Shown one piece after another: positions 7,199-16,468 of a DNA stretch of 64,000 nucleotides. The position numbers and the translations under genes were made by a program. This stretch comes from Ruegeria lacuscaerulensis ITI-1157 (GTDB taxonomy: Bacteria > Pseudomonadota > Alphaproteobacteria > Rhodobacterales > Rhodobacteraceae): positions 1,573,593 to 1,637,592 of the forward strand of contig GG704596.1 in the NCBI GenBank assembly GCA_000161775.1, written 5' to 3'. Numbering within the stretch: position 1 is the stretch's first letter; every line of letters begins with the position of its first letter. The notes under the pieces are model-generated. The model made no database searches. It had not been told where the DNA came from and was given only the letters and a program-made list of their open reading frames with translations.

Positions 7199-7816
7199 AT
7201 GACCGGTCTTAACGCTACACAACTCGCTGCAAAGCTGAACCTCTCGAAAGGGCGCATCAGCCAGTTGGTCAGCGATGGAACCTTCGACAACTGTTACGAG
7301 GGAGTCGGGCGCGCACGGCGTTTCGACGTGAAGAAGTGCATCGCGGCGTACAAAGGGCTGGATCCTGGGCAGCGGCTTGGGAACGGCGCAAAAACCGAAC
7401 AGGCGATAGCCAGGCAAGGGCTGGACGCGAACGATGACCTGCTGCCCAAGGGCGGCGGGGCGCAGTCTCTGAAGTCGGAAGACGATTCCGGCTATCAGAT
7501 GGCGCGGACGCAGAAGGCGATCGAGGAAGCGCGGCGACTGCGACGGCAAAACGCCGAAGCTGAAGGCACGTATGTCCTGGCGTCCGAGGCTGCTCTTCAG
7601 GTGAAAAAACTGTTGGGGCAGGAAATCGCGGAATTCGAGGGTGTCCTGCGGGATGGCGCCCGCCAGATCGCCGACGAGCTCGGTGTCGACTTCAAACAGG
7701 TCAGAGCTCTGCTTCTGGCAAAATGGAGGGATCACCGGTCCCGCCGAAGCCAAAAGCTGTCAGAGAGCGCGGCCACCGCTGAATTGTCCGAAGCAGAGCG
7801 CGAGGCAGATATCTGA
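7199..7816 (+). CDS. Terminase small subunit (Nu1-like)
   Basis: 205 residues. The N-terminal 45 residues are a MerR/Nu1-type winged HTH (LNATQLAAKLNLSKGRISQL). A basic helical linker (EEARRLRRQNAEAEGTYVLA) follows, as in lambda Nu1 and its relatives, where it dimerises and contacts the large subunit. It sits directly before the large terminase with a 1-base overlap, as expected for the DNA-recognition subunit that starts genome packaging. Confidence 0.75.
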   Translation: MTGLNATQLAAKLNLSKGRISQLVSDGTFDNCYEGVGRARRFDVKKCIAAYKGLDPGQRLGNGAKTEQAIARQGLDANDDLLPKGGGAQSLKSEDDSGYQMARTQKAIEEARRLRRQNAEAEGTYVLASEAALQVKKLLGQEIAEFEGVLRDGARQIADELGVDFKQVRALLLAKWRDHRSRRSQKLSESAATAELSEAEREADI

Positions 7817-9837
7817 TGGGCTTCCTCGCATCATCCGCCGCGGTTACCCAAGCGGCACTGGCAGCCGTGATGCGTCCTCCGCCGCCGCCTGATATCACGC
7901 GGTGGTGCGAAGAGAACATCGTGTTCGATGAGCGTTCCCCGATGCCCGGACCGTTCAACATCGACCGGTTTCCGTTCCTTCGGGAGATCCACGAAGTTTT
8001 GTCGCCCGAGCATCCGTGCAGGGAGGTGACGATCAAGGGGTCGGCCCAGTGGGGCAAGACGGTCTCTATCATTCAGCCGACTCTCGGTGCGTGGCATGAG
8101 TATTGCCCGCTGGACAGCCTGGTGGTTCACCCCACCTCATCTGCAGCGACGGAATGGGTCGACAACAAGTGGAAGCCAATGCGGCGGCAGGCGCCAAGCC
8201 TTCGCGCGATCTTCGGACTCGGCACCGGCGACAACCGGGATCAAAAGTTCAATCAGGAAACCCTCGACAAGAACGGTTCCCTGAAGGTGGCCTCGGCCGG
8301 GTCGCCGGCGGACCTGACGGGAACCAGTCGCCGGCTGGTTATCATGGACGACCTGGCCAAGTTCGAGATGTCTGACAAGGGCGATCCCGAGGCGTTGGCG
8401 GAAAGTCGGGCGTCCGGATTCGAAGATGCGAAGATCCTGCGGGTTTCCACCGCAATGATCAAAGGGACGTGCCGGATCAGCAGGGCGTATGCCCGCAGCG
8501 ATCAGCGTGTCTACGAGGTGCCGTGCCCGCACTGTGGGAACATGGCGCCGCTGACATGGGAGAATTTTCGGGAGAATATCGATCCGGAGAACCTGGCGGC
8601 TGCCTGTTTCCGCTGCGATGCGTGCGATCAGCCAATACGCCACAGCCACAAGACTGCAATCGTTGGGCGGGGTCGCTGGGTCGCAAGAAATCCGAACGGA
8701 GACCATCCGGGGTTCTTCCTGTGGCGAGCCTACGCACCTCAGCGGGATTGGGCATCGATCGCCCATGAGTATGCGCGGCTGATGGGCTGGACACGGATCG
8801 AGTCCAGCAGCGTGACCGCCGCAGACGTTCAGAGGACAGTGGAGGCGGAAACCGAGCAGACATTCTACAACGATGTCCTGGGCCTCGAATATGAGCAGGC
8901 AAATGACGCCCCGGATTGGGAAGCCTTGCGCGATCGGACGGAAAGAGCGGATGAACGGGCCGGGCCAGATGAACATGGGATCAAGCCACTGTCGCCCGGG
9001 GTACTTCCGGCGACAGGGTTTCTGTTCACCGCGGGTGTCGATTGCCAGGATGACCGGATGGAGGTGCACTTCAAGGCATTCGGTCGGAACCGGAAGCGCT
9101 GGACGATCGATTACAAGGTCATTCCGCACCACATCGGTTCGGAAGAAGGCCGGGCCGCTCTGAATGCCTACCTGAAACAGGACTGGAAAACAGAGCTCGG
9201 GTTTCCCGTGAAGCTCGATGCTCTCGCCATCGATGGCGGTACCTATACCGATGACGTGTGGAGTTGGGCCAAGACACATCCTTGGTCGCGCGTCATCATC
9301 GTGAAGGGTGGTTCGACTCAGAACGGCCCGTTGATGGTGCCGATGAAGTTCGAGCGCCGTAACGATGGAAGGGCCAAACGTCGCCAGAAGCGGGCGTTTA
9401 TCGTGAATGTCTCGCTGTTGAAGGGTCAATTCTACACCTGGGTCCGCCAGGAGGATCCGGAAGAGCGGGGGTATTGCCAGTTCGCCAGAGGTCTGGGCGA
9501 CGAGTACTACCGGCAAATTACCTCGGAAGTTCGCGTTCTGACCCGCCAGAGGTCCGGCGTTGTCACCGCCAAATGGGAACTGGTCGAACCGACCCGCCGG
9601 AATGAGGCGCTGGACACGGAACTGTATGCCGAGGCGGCCGCCCGCCGGAAGGGCTGGGCGTCCATGACTGATGATCAGTGGGATGCGCTGGAAGCTGAAC
9701 GGGGCCAGCCCGCGCCAGATGTTCAGGGCGATCTCTTTGACAAAACAGTTCAGCCAGTTCCGTCAAATGAAGAGTCGAAGGACGCGCCACGCGACCGCGA
9801 CAACTGGCTGGGCACAAAGAAAGGGCAATGGTTCTAG
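7816..9837 (+). CDS. Terminase large subunit, GpA family
   Basis: 673 residues, typical for lambda GpA-like terminases. The ATPase domain shows a Walker A variant (KGSAQWGKT, about residue 77) and Walker B (RLVIMDDLAKFE, about residue 177). A zinc-ribbon insert follows (CPHCGNMAPLTW, then CFRCDACDQP). The C-terminal half holds the RNase-H-like nuclease, with acidic residues in TAGVDCQDDRMEV and LDALAIDGGTYTDDVW. It cuts concatemers and drives DNA into the prohead together with the small subunit. A cos-type mechanism is usual for GpA relatives; I did not identify the cos site. Confidence 0.9.
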   Translation: MGFLASSAAVTQAALAAVMRPPPPPDITRWCEENIVFDERSPMPGPFNIDRFPFLREIHEVLSPEHPCREVTIKGSAQWGKTVSIIQPTLGAWHEYCPLDSLVVHPTSSAATEWVDNKWKPMRRQAPSLRAIFGLGTGDNRDQKFNQETLDKNGSLKVASAGSPADLTGTSRRLVIMDDLAKFEMSDKGDPEALAESRASGFEDAKILRVSTAMIKGTCRISRAYARSDQRVYEVPCPHCGNMAPLTWENFRENIDPENLAAACFRCDACDQPIRHSHKTAIVGRGRWVARNPNGDHPGFFLWRAYAPQRDWASIAHEYARLMGWTRIESSSVTAADVQRTVEAETEQTFYNDVLGLEYEQANDAPDWEALRDRTERADERAGPDEHGIKPLSPGVLPATGFLFTAGVDCQDDRMEVHFKAFGRNRKRWTIDYKVIPHHIGSEEGRAALNAYLKQDWKTELGFPVKLDALAIDGGTYTDDVWSWAKTHPWSRVIIVKGGSTQNGPLMVPMKFERRNDGRAKRRQKRAFIVNVSLLKGQFYTWVRQEDPEERGYCQFARGLGDEYYRQITSEVRVLTRQRSGVVTAKWELVEPTRRNEALDTELYAEAAARRKGWASMTDDQWDALEAERGQPAPDVQGDLFDKTVQPVPSNEESKDAPRDRDNWLGTKKGQWF

Positions 9838-10047
9838 ATGGCATGGACACAGGCAGAACTTGACGCGCTCAAATCGGCGTATGCCCAGGGAACACTGCGG
9901 GTTTCCTACGAGGGCAAGTTGGTAGAATACGACTCGGAAGCTGGCTTGTTGCGGCGCATTCGGACGATCGAGGGCGAGATTGCGGCGTCTGGCGGTGGAA
10001 AAAAGCCAAAGGTTGGCTTTGCGAAATTCGACCGGAGGGGACCATGA
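9838..10047 (+). CDS. Head completion protein gpW-like
   Basis: 69 residues, located between terminase and portal exactly like lambda W. The sequence WTQAELDALKSAYAQGTLRV, then GKLVEYDSEAGLLRRIRTIE, fits the gpW fold, which plugs the portal after packaging and provides the tail docking surface. It starts directly after the terminase stop and overlaps the portal gene by 4 bases. Confidence 0.75.
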   Translation: MAWTQAELDALKSAYAQGTLRVSYEGKLVEYDSEAGLLRRIRTIEGEIAASGGGKKPKVGFAKFDRRGP

Positions 10048-11555
10048 CAAAATCTGTCACCCCGGTGCGCTGGTCATGGATTGATACCGCGATTTCCGCG
10101 TTTTCGCCGTCCCGGGCCATGAAGCGATACACGGCCCGCGCGACCATCGCCAACCTGCGCCGAATGTATGAGGCTGGAGATCGTGGCCGTGGCGCCGCTG
10201 GTTGGTCCTCGACCAACAGGTCCGCTGATTCCGAAATTGCCGCGGCCGGTAGCATCCTGCGGGATCGGTCGCGCGATCTGGTGCGCAACAACCCTCTAGC
10301 GGCTTCGGCCGTGCAGGTTCTGGTGAACAACATTGTCGGGCCGGGCATCCGTCCACGTGCCGCTTCTCGGAACAAGCGGCTGAACCAGCGCGTGAACGAT
10401 TTGTTCCTGGAATGGTCCAAGCGTTGCGATGCCCATGGCCACACCGACTTTCACGGCATCCTTGCGTTGGCTGTACGTGAGATGGTCGAGGGTGGTGAGG
10501 TTCTGGCGGTCAAGCGCATGCGCAACAACGGCCCAGGTGTCGTTCCCTTGGCCGTCGAGCTGCGCGAGGCTGACCATCTGGATGACTACAAACAGTCGCT
10601 GTCGGGAGACGAGGGTCGAATTGCGTCCGGGATCCAGTATGACCGCAACGGCCGGCGCACTGGGTATTGGATGTTTCCGGATCACCCGGGCGACAACCTG
10701 AACACCTTCGGTCGCCGCCATGCATCCGTTTTCGTTCCGGACAGCATGGTTGCGCACATGTTCGAGCGGCAGCGCGTGCAGTCTCGCGGCGTACCGTGGG
10801 CCGCGCCCGCGATGCGCGCTTTGCAGGATCTGGGTGACTGGCAGGTTGCCGAGATGGTCCGGAAGAAAACCGAGGCGTGCATGGTCGGCGTGGTGGTAGG
10901 CGATGATGAGGTTGGTGATACGTCTGTTGGCCCAACGGTCGAGGACGAGAATGGCAATGTGATCGAGAGTTTTTCGCCAGGCATGATCGCCTATGCGCGC
11001 AACGGCAAGACGATCGAGTTCAACAACCCCCCGCATGCCGGCGGTGTGCAGGAATGGAACCGGGTGCAACAGCATCTTATCGCAGCCGGTTTCCGTGTTC
11101 CGTATGCCGTGATGACCGGTGATCTGAGCCAGGCCAATTTCTCGAGCAACCGGGCCGGTCTCAACGAGTTTCGTCGCATGGTCGATCAGATTCAATGGAC
11201 CGTGGTTATCCCGATGTTCTGCGACCGCATCTGGTCGTGGTTCATCGAGGCGGCCTATGCCGATGGGCTGATCGATACGAACAACGTTCCGGTCGAGTGG
11301 GCACCGCCTGCTTTCGAGAGCGTGAATCCTTGGCAGGACGCGCAAACGGACCTGTTGGAGACACGTGCCGGGTTCCGGTCAATTTCGCACCAGATCGCCA
11401 AGCGCGGATATGATGCGGATCAGGTGTTCACCGAACTGGCGGAAGACCTGACAAAGGCGGCCGATCTGGGCCTGGTCCTCGATAGCGATCCCGCCAAGAT
11501 GACGACGGCCGGGCAGGCGCAATCAACCACACCGGACGACAATCAGAAGGAATGA
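10044..11555 (+). CDS. Portal protein, lambda GpB family
   Basis: 503 residues. Hallmarks of the lambda-type portal are visible: an N-terminal ARATIANLRRMYEAGDRGRG block, NNPLAASAVQVLVNNIVGPG, the EGGEVLAVKRM segment, and a central HMFERQRVQSRGVPW block. A C-terminal FSSNRAGLNEFRRMVDQIQW segment precedes the helical crown. It forms the dodecameric DNA entry channel and the site of terminase and gpW binding. Confidence 0.9.
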   Translation: MTKSVTPVRWSWIDTAISAFSPSRAMKRYTARATIANLRRMYEAGDRGRGAAGWSSTNRSADSEIAAAGSILRDRSRDLVRNNPLAASAVQVLVNNIVGPGIRPRAASRNKRLNQRVNDLFLEWSKRCDAHGHTDFHGILALAVREMVEGGEVLAVKRMRNNGPGVVPLAVELREADHLDDYKQSLSGDEGRIASGIQYDRNGRRTGYWMFPDHPGDNLNTFGRRHASVFVPDSMVAHMFERQRVQSRGVPWAAPAMRALQDLGDWQVAEMVRKKTEACMVGVVVGDDEVGDTSVGPTVEDENGNVIESFSPGMIAYARNGKTIEFNNPPHAGGVQEWNRVQQHLIAAGFRVPYAVMTGDLSQANFSSNRAGLNEFRRMVDQIQWTVVIPMFCDRIWSWFIEAAYADGLIDTNNVPVEWAPPAFESVNPWQDAQTDLLETRAGFRSISHQIAKRGYDADQVFTELAEDLTKAADLGLVLDSDPAKMTTAGQAQSTTPDDNQKE

Positions 11556-11559
11556 TTTC

Positions 11560-13653
11560 ATGGCCAAGGACATGATGGAACTGCCCCTTATCGGGCGGGA
11601 CGCTTCGGTGCGTCCGGAAAGCATCAACGCGGAGGAACGCACGATTGAGATCGTCTGGACCACCGGCGCGACCGTTCAGCGGGTTCGCTGGGAAGGGTGG
11701 GATGATCGGGTCGAGTATGACGAAGAACTCGAGGTCAGCCCCGGCGCGGTGCGTCTCGAGAGACTGGATGCAGGAGCGCCGTTCCTGAATTCCCACAGCG
11801 CCTGGCGGCTGGAAAGTGTGCTTGGCTCTGTCGTGCCTGGTTCCGTGCGCATCGAGGGCGGCAAGGGCTATGCCGAGATCCGGCTCACGGATGCCGAAGA
11901 CGCCGCGGGGATCGTAAAGCGCATCCTCGAGGGCACGGTTCGGAACGTGTCTGTCGGCTATCGCGTCCACAAATACAAGATCACGAAAAAGGACGGAGCG
12001 CGTGAACACTGGCGTGCCGTCGATTGGGAACCCATGGAGATTTCGGCAGTGGCCATCCCTGCCGATCCCGGAGCGCAGACCCGTGCGGCTGAGACGCCGG
12101 GCTTGCTGAACCCCTGCGTGCTTGTTCGCGCGCAGGACCACGCCGCGCCAGCGGCTATTTCAAAGGAGGCTACTGATATGAGTGGCAAGAAGCAGAGCGG
12201 CGCGGACGAGCTGAAAGACGTTCGCAAAGACGATGAAAAGTCGATCGAAACCCGCTCGAACGAATCCGGTGGCGAAACGCCCACCACCCCCGAAACCACC
12301 ACGGCGCCCACCGCCCAGGAAACGCGCAGCGCGCCGAACCCGGCAGACGCGGCTCGTGAAGCCATCGCGGCCGAGCGTGCGCGCACCAGCGAGATCACCA
12401 AGCTGTGCCGCCGGCATGGTCTGGACGGTGATTTCTCGGCCGACCTGGTCGAGCGTGGTGTGAGTGTCGAACAGGCCCGCGCGGCGATCCTGGACAAACT
12501 GGCGGAGGCTGACCCGCTTGAGGGACGTGTTCACGAACCGTCCCACGCCCAGGCACGCGGAGATGGGGCACGTGAAGTGCAGTATCGCGATGCAATCACC
12601 AATGCGCTTCAGCACCGCCACAATCCCGGCGCCGTGCAGCTGACCGACGACGGGCGCGAGTTCCGTGGCCTGACCCTGCTGGAAATCGCCCGCGTGTCGC
12701 TGGAACGTCGTGGTGTGAGCACCCGCGGAATGTCGAAGATGGAGCTGGCCAAGGCGGCCTTCGAACAGCGTGCGGCCGGCTATCATTCGACGTCGGATTT
12801 CCCGATCATCCTGGCAAACGTGGCGAACAAGACGCTGCGGGATGCCTATGAAAGCACCATGCGGACGTTTATGGTTTGGGCGCGGCGCGCAACCATCACC
12901 GACTTCAAGCCGGTGGATCGCGTTCAGCTGGGCGGTGCCCCGGACCTGGAAAAGGTTCTGGAATCCGGTGAGTTCAAATACGGCACCATTGGTGAAGGCA
13001 AGGAAACCTACGCGCTGGCAACCTACGGCAAGATCATTTCGATCACCCGGCAGGCTGTCATCAACGACGACCTGGATGCATTCACCCGCATTCCGGCGGC
13101 GTTTGGCGCATCGGCGGCCGATCTGGAAAGCGACATCGTTTATGCGATCCTGAACCAGAACCCGGACATGGCGGACGGCGATGCGCTGTTCCATGCCAAT
13201 CACGGCAACCTGGGCACCGGCGCGGCGATCAACGAGACCTCTCTGTCCGCCGCCTATCGGGCGTTCGGCCAGCAGAAAGGCATCGAGGGTCGACTGGTCT
13301 CGGTTCAGCCGCGGTTCATCATCACGCCGCCGGGTTCGCGCAGCGTCGAGGCGCGCAAGCAGGTCACCGCGACGACCCCGAACAGCACTGCTGACGTGAA
13401 CCCGTATGCCGGCCGCCTGGAGCCGATCGAAGAGCCGCGCCTTATTCCGGCGTCGGGCAACGATCCGTGGTTCCTGGCCGCTGACCCGGCCCGGATCGAC
13501 ACCATCGAATACGCCTACCTTGAAGGTCAGGACGGTGTGTTCACCGAAACCCGGCAGGGCTTCGAGGTGGACGGTATCGAGATCAAGGCCCGCCACGACT
13601 TTGCGGCCAAGGCGATCGACTATCGCGGCCTGTACAAGAACCCCGGCGCATAA
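11560..13653 (+). CDS. Prohead protease/major capsid protein fusion
   Basis: 697 residues made of two proteins that are usually separate. Residues 1-200 resemble an HK97-type (U35) prohead protease, with FLNSHSAWRLESVLGSV carrying the probable catalytic His, and the RNVSVGYRVHKYK and MEISAVAIPADPGAQTR blocks. Residues about 205-320 are a charged, helical scaffold-like linker. From about 400 onward the sequence follows the Mu gpT-type major capsid: KYGTIGEGKETYALATYGKI and LFHANHGNLGTGAAINE. There is no stop or start between the parts. The protease presumably cleaves itself and the linker away during maturation. I know fusions of this kind from other alphaproteobacterial phages. Confidence 0.85.
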   Translation: MAKDMMELPLIGRDASVRPESINAEERTIEIVWTTGATVQRVRWEGWDDRVEYDEELEVSPGAVRLERLDAGAPFLNSHSAWRLESVLGSVVPGSVRIEGGKGYAEIRLTDAEDAAGIVKRILEGTVRNVSVGYRVHKYKITKKDGAREHWRAVDWEPMEISAVAIPADPGAQTRAAETPGLLNPCVLVRAQDHAAPAAISKEATDMSGKKQSGADELKDVRKDDEKSIETRSNESGGETPTTPETTTAPTAQETRSAPNPADAAREAIAAERARTSEITKLCRRHGLDGDFSADLVERGVSVEQARAAILDKLAEADPLEGRVHEPSHAQARGDGAREVQYRDAITNALQHRHNPGAVQLTDDGREFRGLTLLEIARVSLERRGVSTRGMSKMELAKAAFEQRAAGYHSTSDFPIILANVANKTLRDAYESTMRTFMVWARRATITDFKPVDRVQLGGAPDLEKVLESGEFKYGTIGEGKETYALATYGKIISITRQAVINDDLDAFTRIPAAFGASAADLESDIVYAILNQNPDMADGDALFHANHGNLGTGAAINETSLSAAYRAFGQQKGIEGRLVSVQPRFIITPPGSRSVEARKQVTATTPNSTADVNPYAGRLEPIEEPRLIPASGNDPWFLAADPARIDTIEYAYLEGQDGVFTETRQGFEVDGIEIKARHDFAAKAIDYRGLYKNPGA

Positions 13654-13670
13654 CCGCGCCAACGTCAGTT

Positions 13671-13701
13671 GCCCGCGCCACTCACGGCGCGGGCTTTCTT
13701 T
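13671..13701 (+). terminator. Intrinsic terminator after the capsid gene
   Basis: A perfect 9-bp stem, GCCCGCGCC (13671-13679) with GGCGCGGGC (13686-13694), six-base loop, then TTTCTTT. It lies between the capsid gene and the decoration gene and probably lowers, rather than stops, downstream late transcription. Confidence 0.7.
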
Positions 13702-13724
13702 CCCCATCCTGAAAGGACGGAACA

Positions 13725-14063
13725 ATGAAAAACTTCAAGGCCCATGGCGATTCCATGGAATTCACCGCCGCGGCGGACCTGTCATCCGGCGACGGCGTTC
13801 TGATCGGCTCGATCTTCGGTGTCGTCGCTGGCGACGTGCTGACCGGCGCGACCGGCGTTGCCAAACTGACCGGCATCTTCAACATGACCAAGGCCCCCTC
13901 GCAGGCGTGGGCTGAAGGCGCAAAGGTGTACTGGGACGACACCAACAAACGCTGCACGACCGCGGCATCCGGCAACACTCTGATCGGTGTTGCGGCTGCG
14001 GCTGTTGGTGGCGGTGCGGGTGACACCATGGGCGACGTGCGCCTGAACGGCTCGGCGGCCTGA
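13725..14063 (+). CDS. DUF2190 capsid decoration/cement protein
   Basis: 112 residues, Gly/Ala/Val-rich, with the small beta-barrel pattern of DUF2190 (LSSGDGVLIGSIFGVVAGDV, then GAKVYWDDTNKRCTT and NTLIGVAAAAV). In Mu-like and related phages this family sits directly after the major capsid gene and binds the outside of the shell, like lambda gpD. A strong AAAGGAC site precedes it. Confidence 0.75.
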   Translation: MKNFKAHGDSMEFTAAADLSSGDGVLIGSIFGVVAGDVLTGATGVAKLTGIFNMTKAPSQAWAEGAKVYWDDTNKRCTTAASGNTLIGVAAAAVGGGAGDTMGDVRLNGSAA

Positions 14064-14065
14064 TC

Positions 14066-14401
14066 ATGTTTGCTGCCGCTGTTGATGCCCTGTTTGCGAA
14101 CCCGATGCTGGCGCGCGATGCGCTGTATCGGGTTCAGTGGCACAGCGGCAGCAAGCCCGTCCGCATCATCATGCGGGCCCCTGATGACGTGTCTGAATTC
14201 AATGGCCGTCAGTACGTATCTGACACCATGTTCATTGACGTGCGCGTTTCTGAAGCTCCGGACGTGATGCAGGGTAGTGTATTCGAACTGCTGGACCATG
14301 CTGGCCAGCCGACGGGCGAGTCCTTCGAGGTTCAGGATGAACCACGGCGGGACGGAGAGCGTTTGGTCTGGAAGGCCGAGGCGGTGCGGCGTGAAGTTTG
14401 A
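14066..14401 (+). CDS. Head-tail attachment protein (gpFII-like)
   Basis: 111 residues, two bases after the cement protein. The beta-rich sequence (RIIMRAPDDVSEFNGRQYVS, SVFELLDHAGQPTGESFEVQ) and the position between capsid and tail-completion genes match the small connector that caps the head for tail joining. The family is diverse, so the call rests partly on gene order. Confidence 0.6.
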   Translation: MFAAAVDALFANPMLARDALYRVQWHSGSKPVRIIMRAPDDVSEFNGRQYVSDTMFIDVRVSEAPDVMQGSVFELLDHAGQPTGESFEVQDEPRRDGERLVWKAEAVRREV

Positions 14402-15035
14402 CTTCGGTGTCATTGGCGACCCGGAGGAAGTCCTGCTGCGCGAAATCCGGAACGGTGAGCGTGCAGTGACACGCGGCGTTGCTGCAGCTGGACGTGGGCT
14501 CAAGGCGGATTGGCGCAACCAGATCAAGGGCGCCGGGCTCGGAACGCGTCTTGGTAAAACCATCCGGGCCAATGTTTACCCGGAGGGCACCGAAAGCCTG
14601 AATGCTGCGGCCCTGGTATTCAGTCGGGCGTCAAAAATCGTGGACGCACACGAGCGCGGCGCGTTGATCCGGTCGAGGGACGGTTTCTGGCTGGCCATCC
14701 CGATTGCCGAGGTGGCCAGGATGCGCGGCCGGGGCAACAAGCGGATCACTCCGCATCTTTGGGAACAGAAGACCGGCAAAAAGTTGCGCTTCGTCTACCG
14801 CCGGGGGCGCCCGTCGCTGCTGGTGACCGATGGCGAGGCACTTCAGCGTAGCATCGCGGATCCCGTGCGCTGGCAAAGTTCAGCGTCGAGGCGGCGGCGC
14901 AGGTCGAAGGTCACGAAGCCGATCTTCATCCTCGTTCCGCAGGTGAAGCTGCGCAAGCGGCTGGATCTGGACCGGGATGCCAACAAGTGGGCAGGCCGAC
15001 TGCCCGGGCTGATCGTTGAGCGGTGGAAGGACTGA
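14391..15035 (+). CDS. DUF6441 tail-completion-type protein
   Basis: 214 residues from the GTG at 14391, overlapping the previous gene by 11 bases; the frame extends further upstream but only inside the neighbour. Segments such as GLKADWRNQIKGAGLGTRLG, RSRDGFWLAIPIAE, KLRFVYRRGRPSLL and FILVPQVKLRKRLDLDRDAN match what I know as DUF6441, found in this slot in rhodobacterial siphophages. Gene order equates it with lambda gpZ, a minor tail/tail-completion protein. Confidence 0.7.
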   Translation: MKFDFGVIGDPEEVLLREIRNGERAVTRGVAAAGRGLKADWRNQIKGAGLGTRLGKTIRANVYPEGTESLNAAALVFSRASKIVDAHERGALIRSRDGFWLAIPIAEVARMRGRGNKRITPHLWEQKTGKKLRFVYRRGRPSLLVTDGEALQRSIADPVRWQSSASRRRRRSKVTKPIFILVPQVKLRKRLDLDRDANKWAGRLPGLIVERWKD

Positions 15036-15036
15036 T

Positions 15037-15477
15037 ATGGCAGACAGCAAATCAGAACAGGTCCTGAAAGCCCTGGCGGCGGCCATAAAGGGCAGTCTGA
15101 CCGCATCCTCGAAATTCGAACGCAACGGCACCCTGCCAAGCCGCATCCCGGCCGGCGGGTTCGTGACGCTTCATGACGGCGATCCGGGTCAGCCGGAAGT
15201 CACGCTGTCCCCGACCGAATACATCTACGAGCATCGCGCCGAGGTGGATATCGTCGTGCAGGGCGCAAAAAGCGCGACCCGCGATGCAACATTTGATGAC
15301 CTGAAGCAGTCGATCGGCACGGCCCTGGCGGCCGACCGAACGCTTGGCGGCCTGTGCGACTATGTGATCGGCGAGGCTCCCGCGCCCCTGGACCTGCCTA
15401 TCGAGGGCGCCCAGGACCTGAAAGCGGCAACCATCGGTGTGATCCTGACGTATGGCACGTCGGACCCACTGACCTGA
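15037..15477 (+). CDS. Tail terminator-like protein (gpU-type)
   Basis: 146 residues from the ATG at 15037, one base after the previous stop. The fold pattern (helix KSEQVLKALAAAIKGS, then HRAEVDIVVQGAKS, and a C-terminal LKAATIGVILTYGTSDPL) and its position before the tube gene match the small protein that closes the tail tube end facing the head. Confidence 0.65.
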   Translation: MADSKSEQVLKALAAAIKGSLTASSKFERNGTLPSRIPAGGFVTLHDGDPGQPEVTLSPTEYIYEHRAEVDIVVQGAKSATRDATFDDLKQSIGTALAADRTLGGLCDYVIGEAPAPLDLPIEGAQDLKAATIGVILTYGTSDPLT

Positions 15478-15500
15478 ACCACTCCTGAAAGGACAAAAAC

Positions 15501-16457
15501 ATGGCACGCGCACAAGGCGCGCGGTCGCAGATGGCGGTCGCGTTTGAATCTGTTTACGGCACCGCGCCCGCTTCGGGCTCATACTGGAAAATGCCATTCT
15601 CGCGCTCCACATTGGGCAGCGAACAGAACTTGATCGAGGATGATCTGCTGGGACTGGGCCGCGATGCGCAACCACCCAGCCGGGATGCCATCACCGCTGA
15701 TGGTGAAATCAACGTTCCGATGGACGTTCGCTATATCGGCGTGTGGCTGAAGGCGCTGTTCGGTGATCCCGTGACCACCGGAACCGGCCCGTACACGCAT
15801 GTGTTCACCAGCGGGTCCTGGGCGCTGCCCAGTTTCTCGGCCGAGATCGGCATGCCGGACGTTCCGTATTACGCGATGGTCTCCGGGTGCAAACTCGACT
15901 CCATGTCGTTCCAGATGCAGCGCTCGGGCTTGGTGACGGCCACGATGAGCGTGATCGCCCAGGGCGAGACCACCGGCACTGTGTCCAATGTCGGGACGAT
16001 GCAACAGGAAGCCGTCACCCGGTTCGGGTCGTTCACGGGCTCGATCAGCCGCAACGGTTCGCAATTGGCGAACGTTGTGCAGGGTCAGGTGACCTACAAC
16101 AACAGCCTGGATCGCGTCGAGACCATCCGGGCCGACGGCAAGATCGACGGCGTTGATCCAGGCAAGTCGATGATGTCCGGCACGATCGACGTGCGTTTCG
16201 CAGACACGACCCTGCTTGATCAGGCGATCAGCGGCGCGGCATGTGAACTGGCGTTCAAGTACCAGATCGACGCGTCCAACAGCCTCGAGATCGTCGCGCA
16301 CGACGTGTTCCTGCCGAAGCCGAAGATCTCGATCGAGGGCCCCGCCGGCGTGCAGGCTTCGTTTGCTTGGCAGGCCGCTTACGACAGTGTTGCGGGCCAG
16401 ATGGCGACGGCCACGCTGATCAACGATCTCGCCGACTACGACAACCCGAGCAACTAA
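15501..16457 (+). CDS. Major tail tube protein
   Basis: 318 residues, preceded by GAAAGGAC. Repeated beta segments (SKPSFSAEIG-like WALPSFSAEIGMPDV, GLVTATMSVIAQGETTG, MSGTIDVRFADTTLLDQAI) match phage tail tube proteins of the TTP/gpV superfamily. The N-terminal ARAQGARSQMAVAFESVYGT stretch is typical of the subfamily in rhodobacterial phages. It polymerises around the tape measure to form the non-contractile tail tube. Confidence 0.8.
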   Translation: MARAQGARSQMAVAFESVYGTAPASGSYWKMPFSRSTLGSEQNLIEDDLLGLGRDAQPPSRDAITADGEINVPMDVRYIGVWLKALFGDPVTTGTGPYTHVFTSGSWALPSFSAEIGMPDVPYYAMVSGCKLDSMSFQMQRSGLVTATMSVIAQGETTGTVSNVGTMQQEAVTRFGSFTGSISRNGSQLANVVQGQVTYNNSLDRVETIRADGKIDGVDPGKSMMSGTIDVRFADTTLLDQAISGAACELAFKYQIDASNSLEIVAHDVFLPKPKISIEGPAGVQASFAWQAAYDSVAGQMATATLINDLADYDNPSN

Positions 16458-16468
16458 GGAAGCTGCCC

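Noticed and set aside
8137-9516. 459-codon minus-strand open frame inside the large terminase gene
   Set aside because: The plus strand encodes Walker, zinc-ribbon and nuclease motifs of GpA; the antisense product has no recognisable feature.
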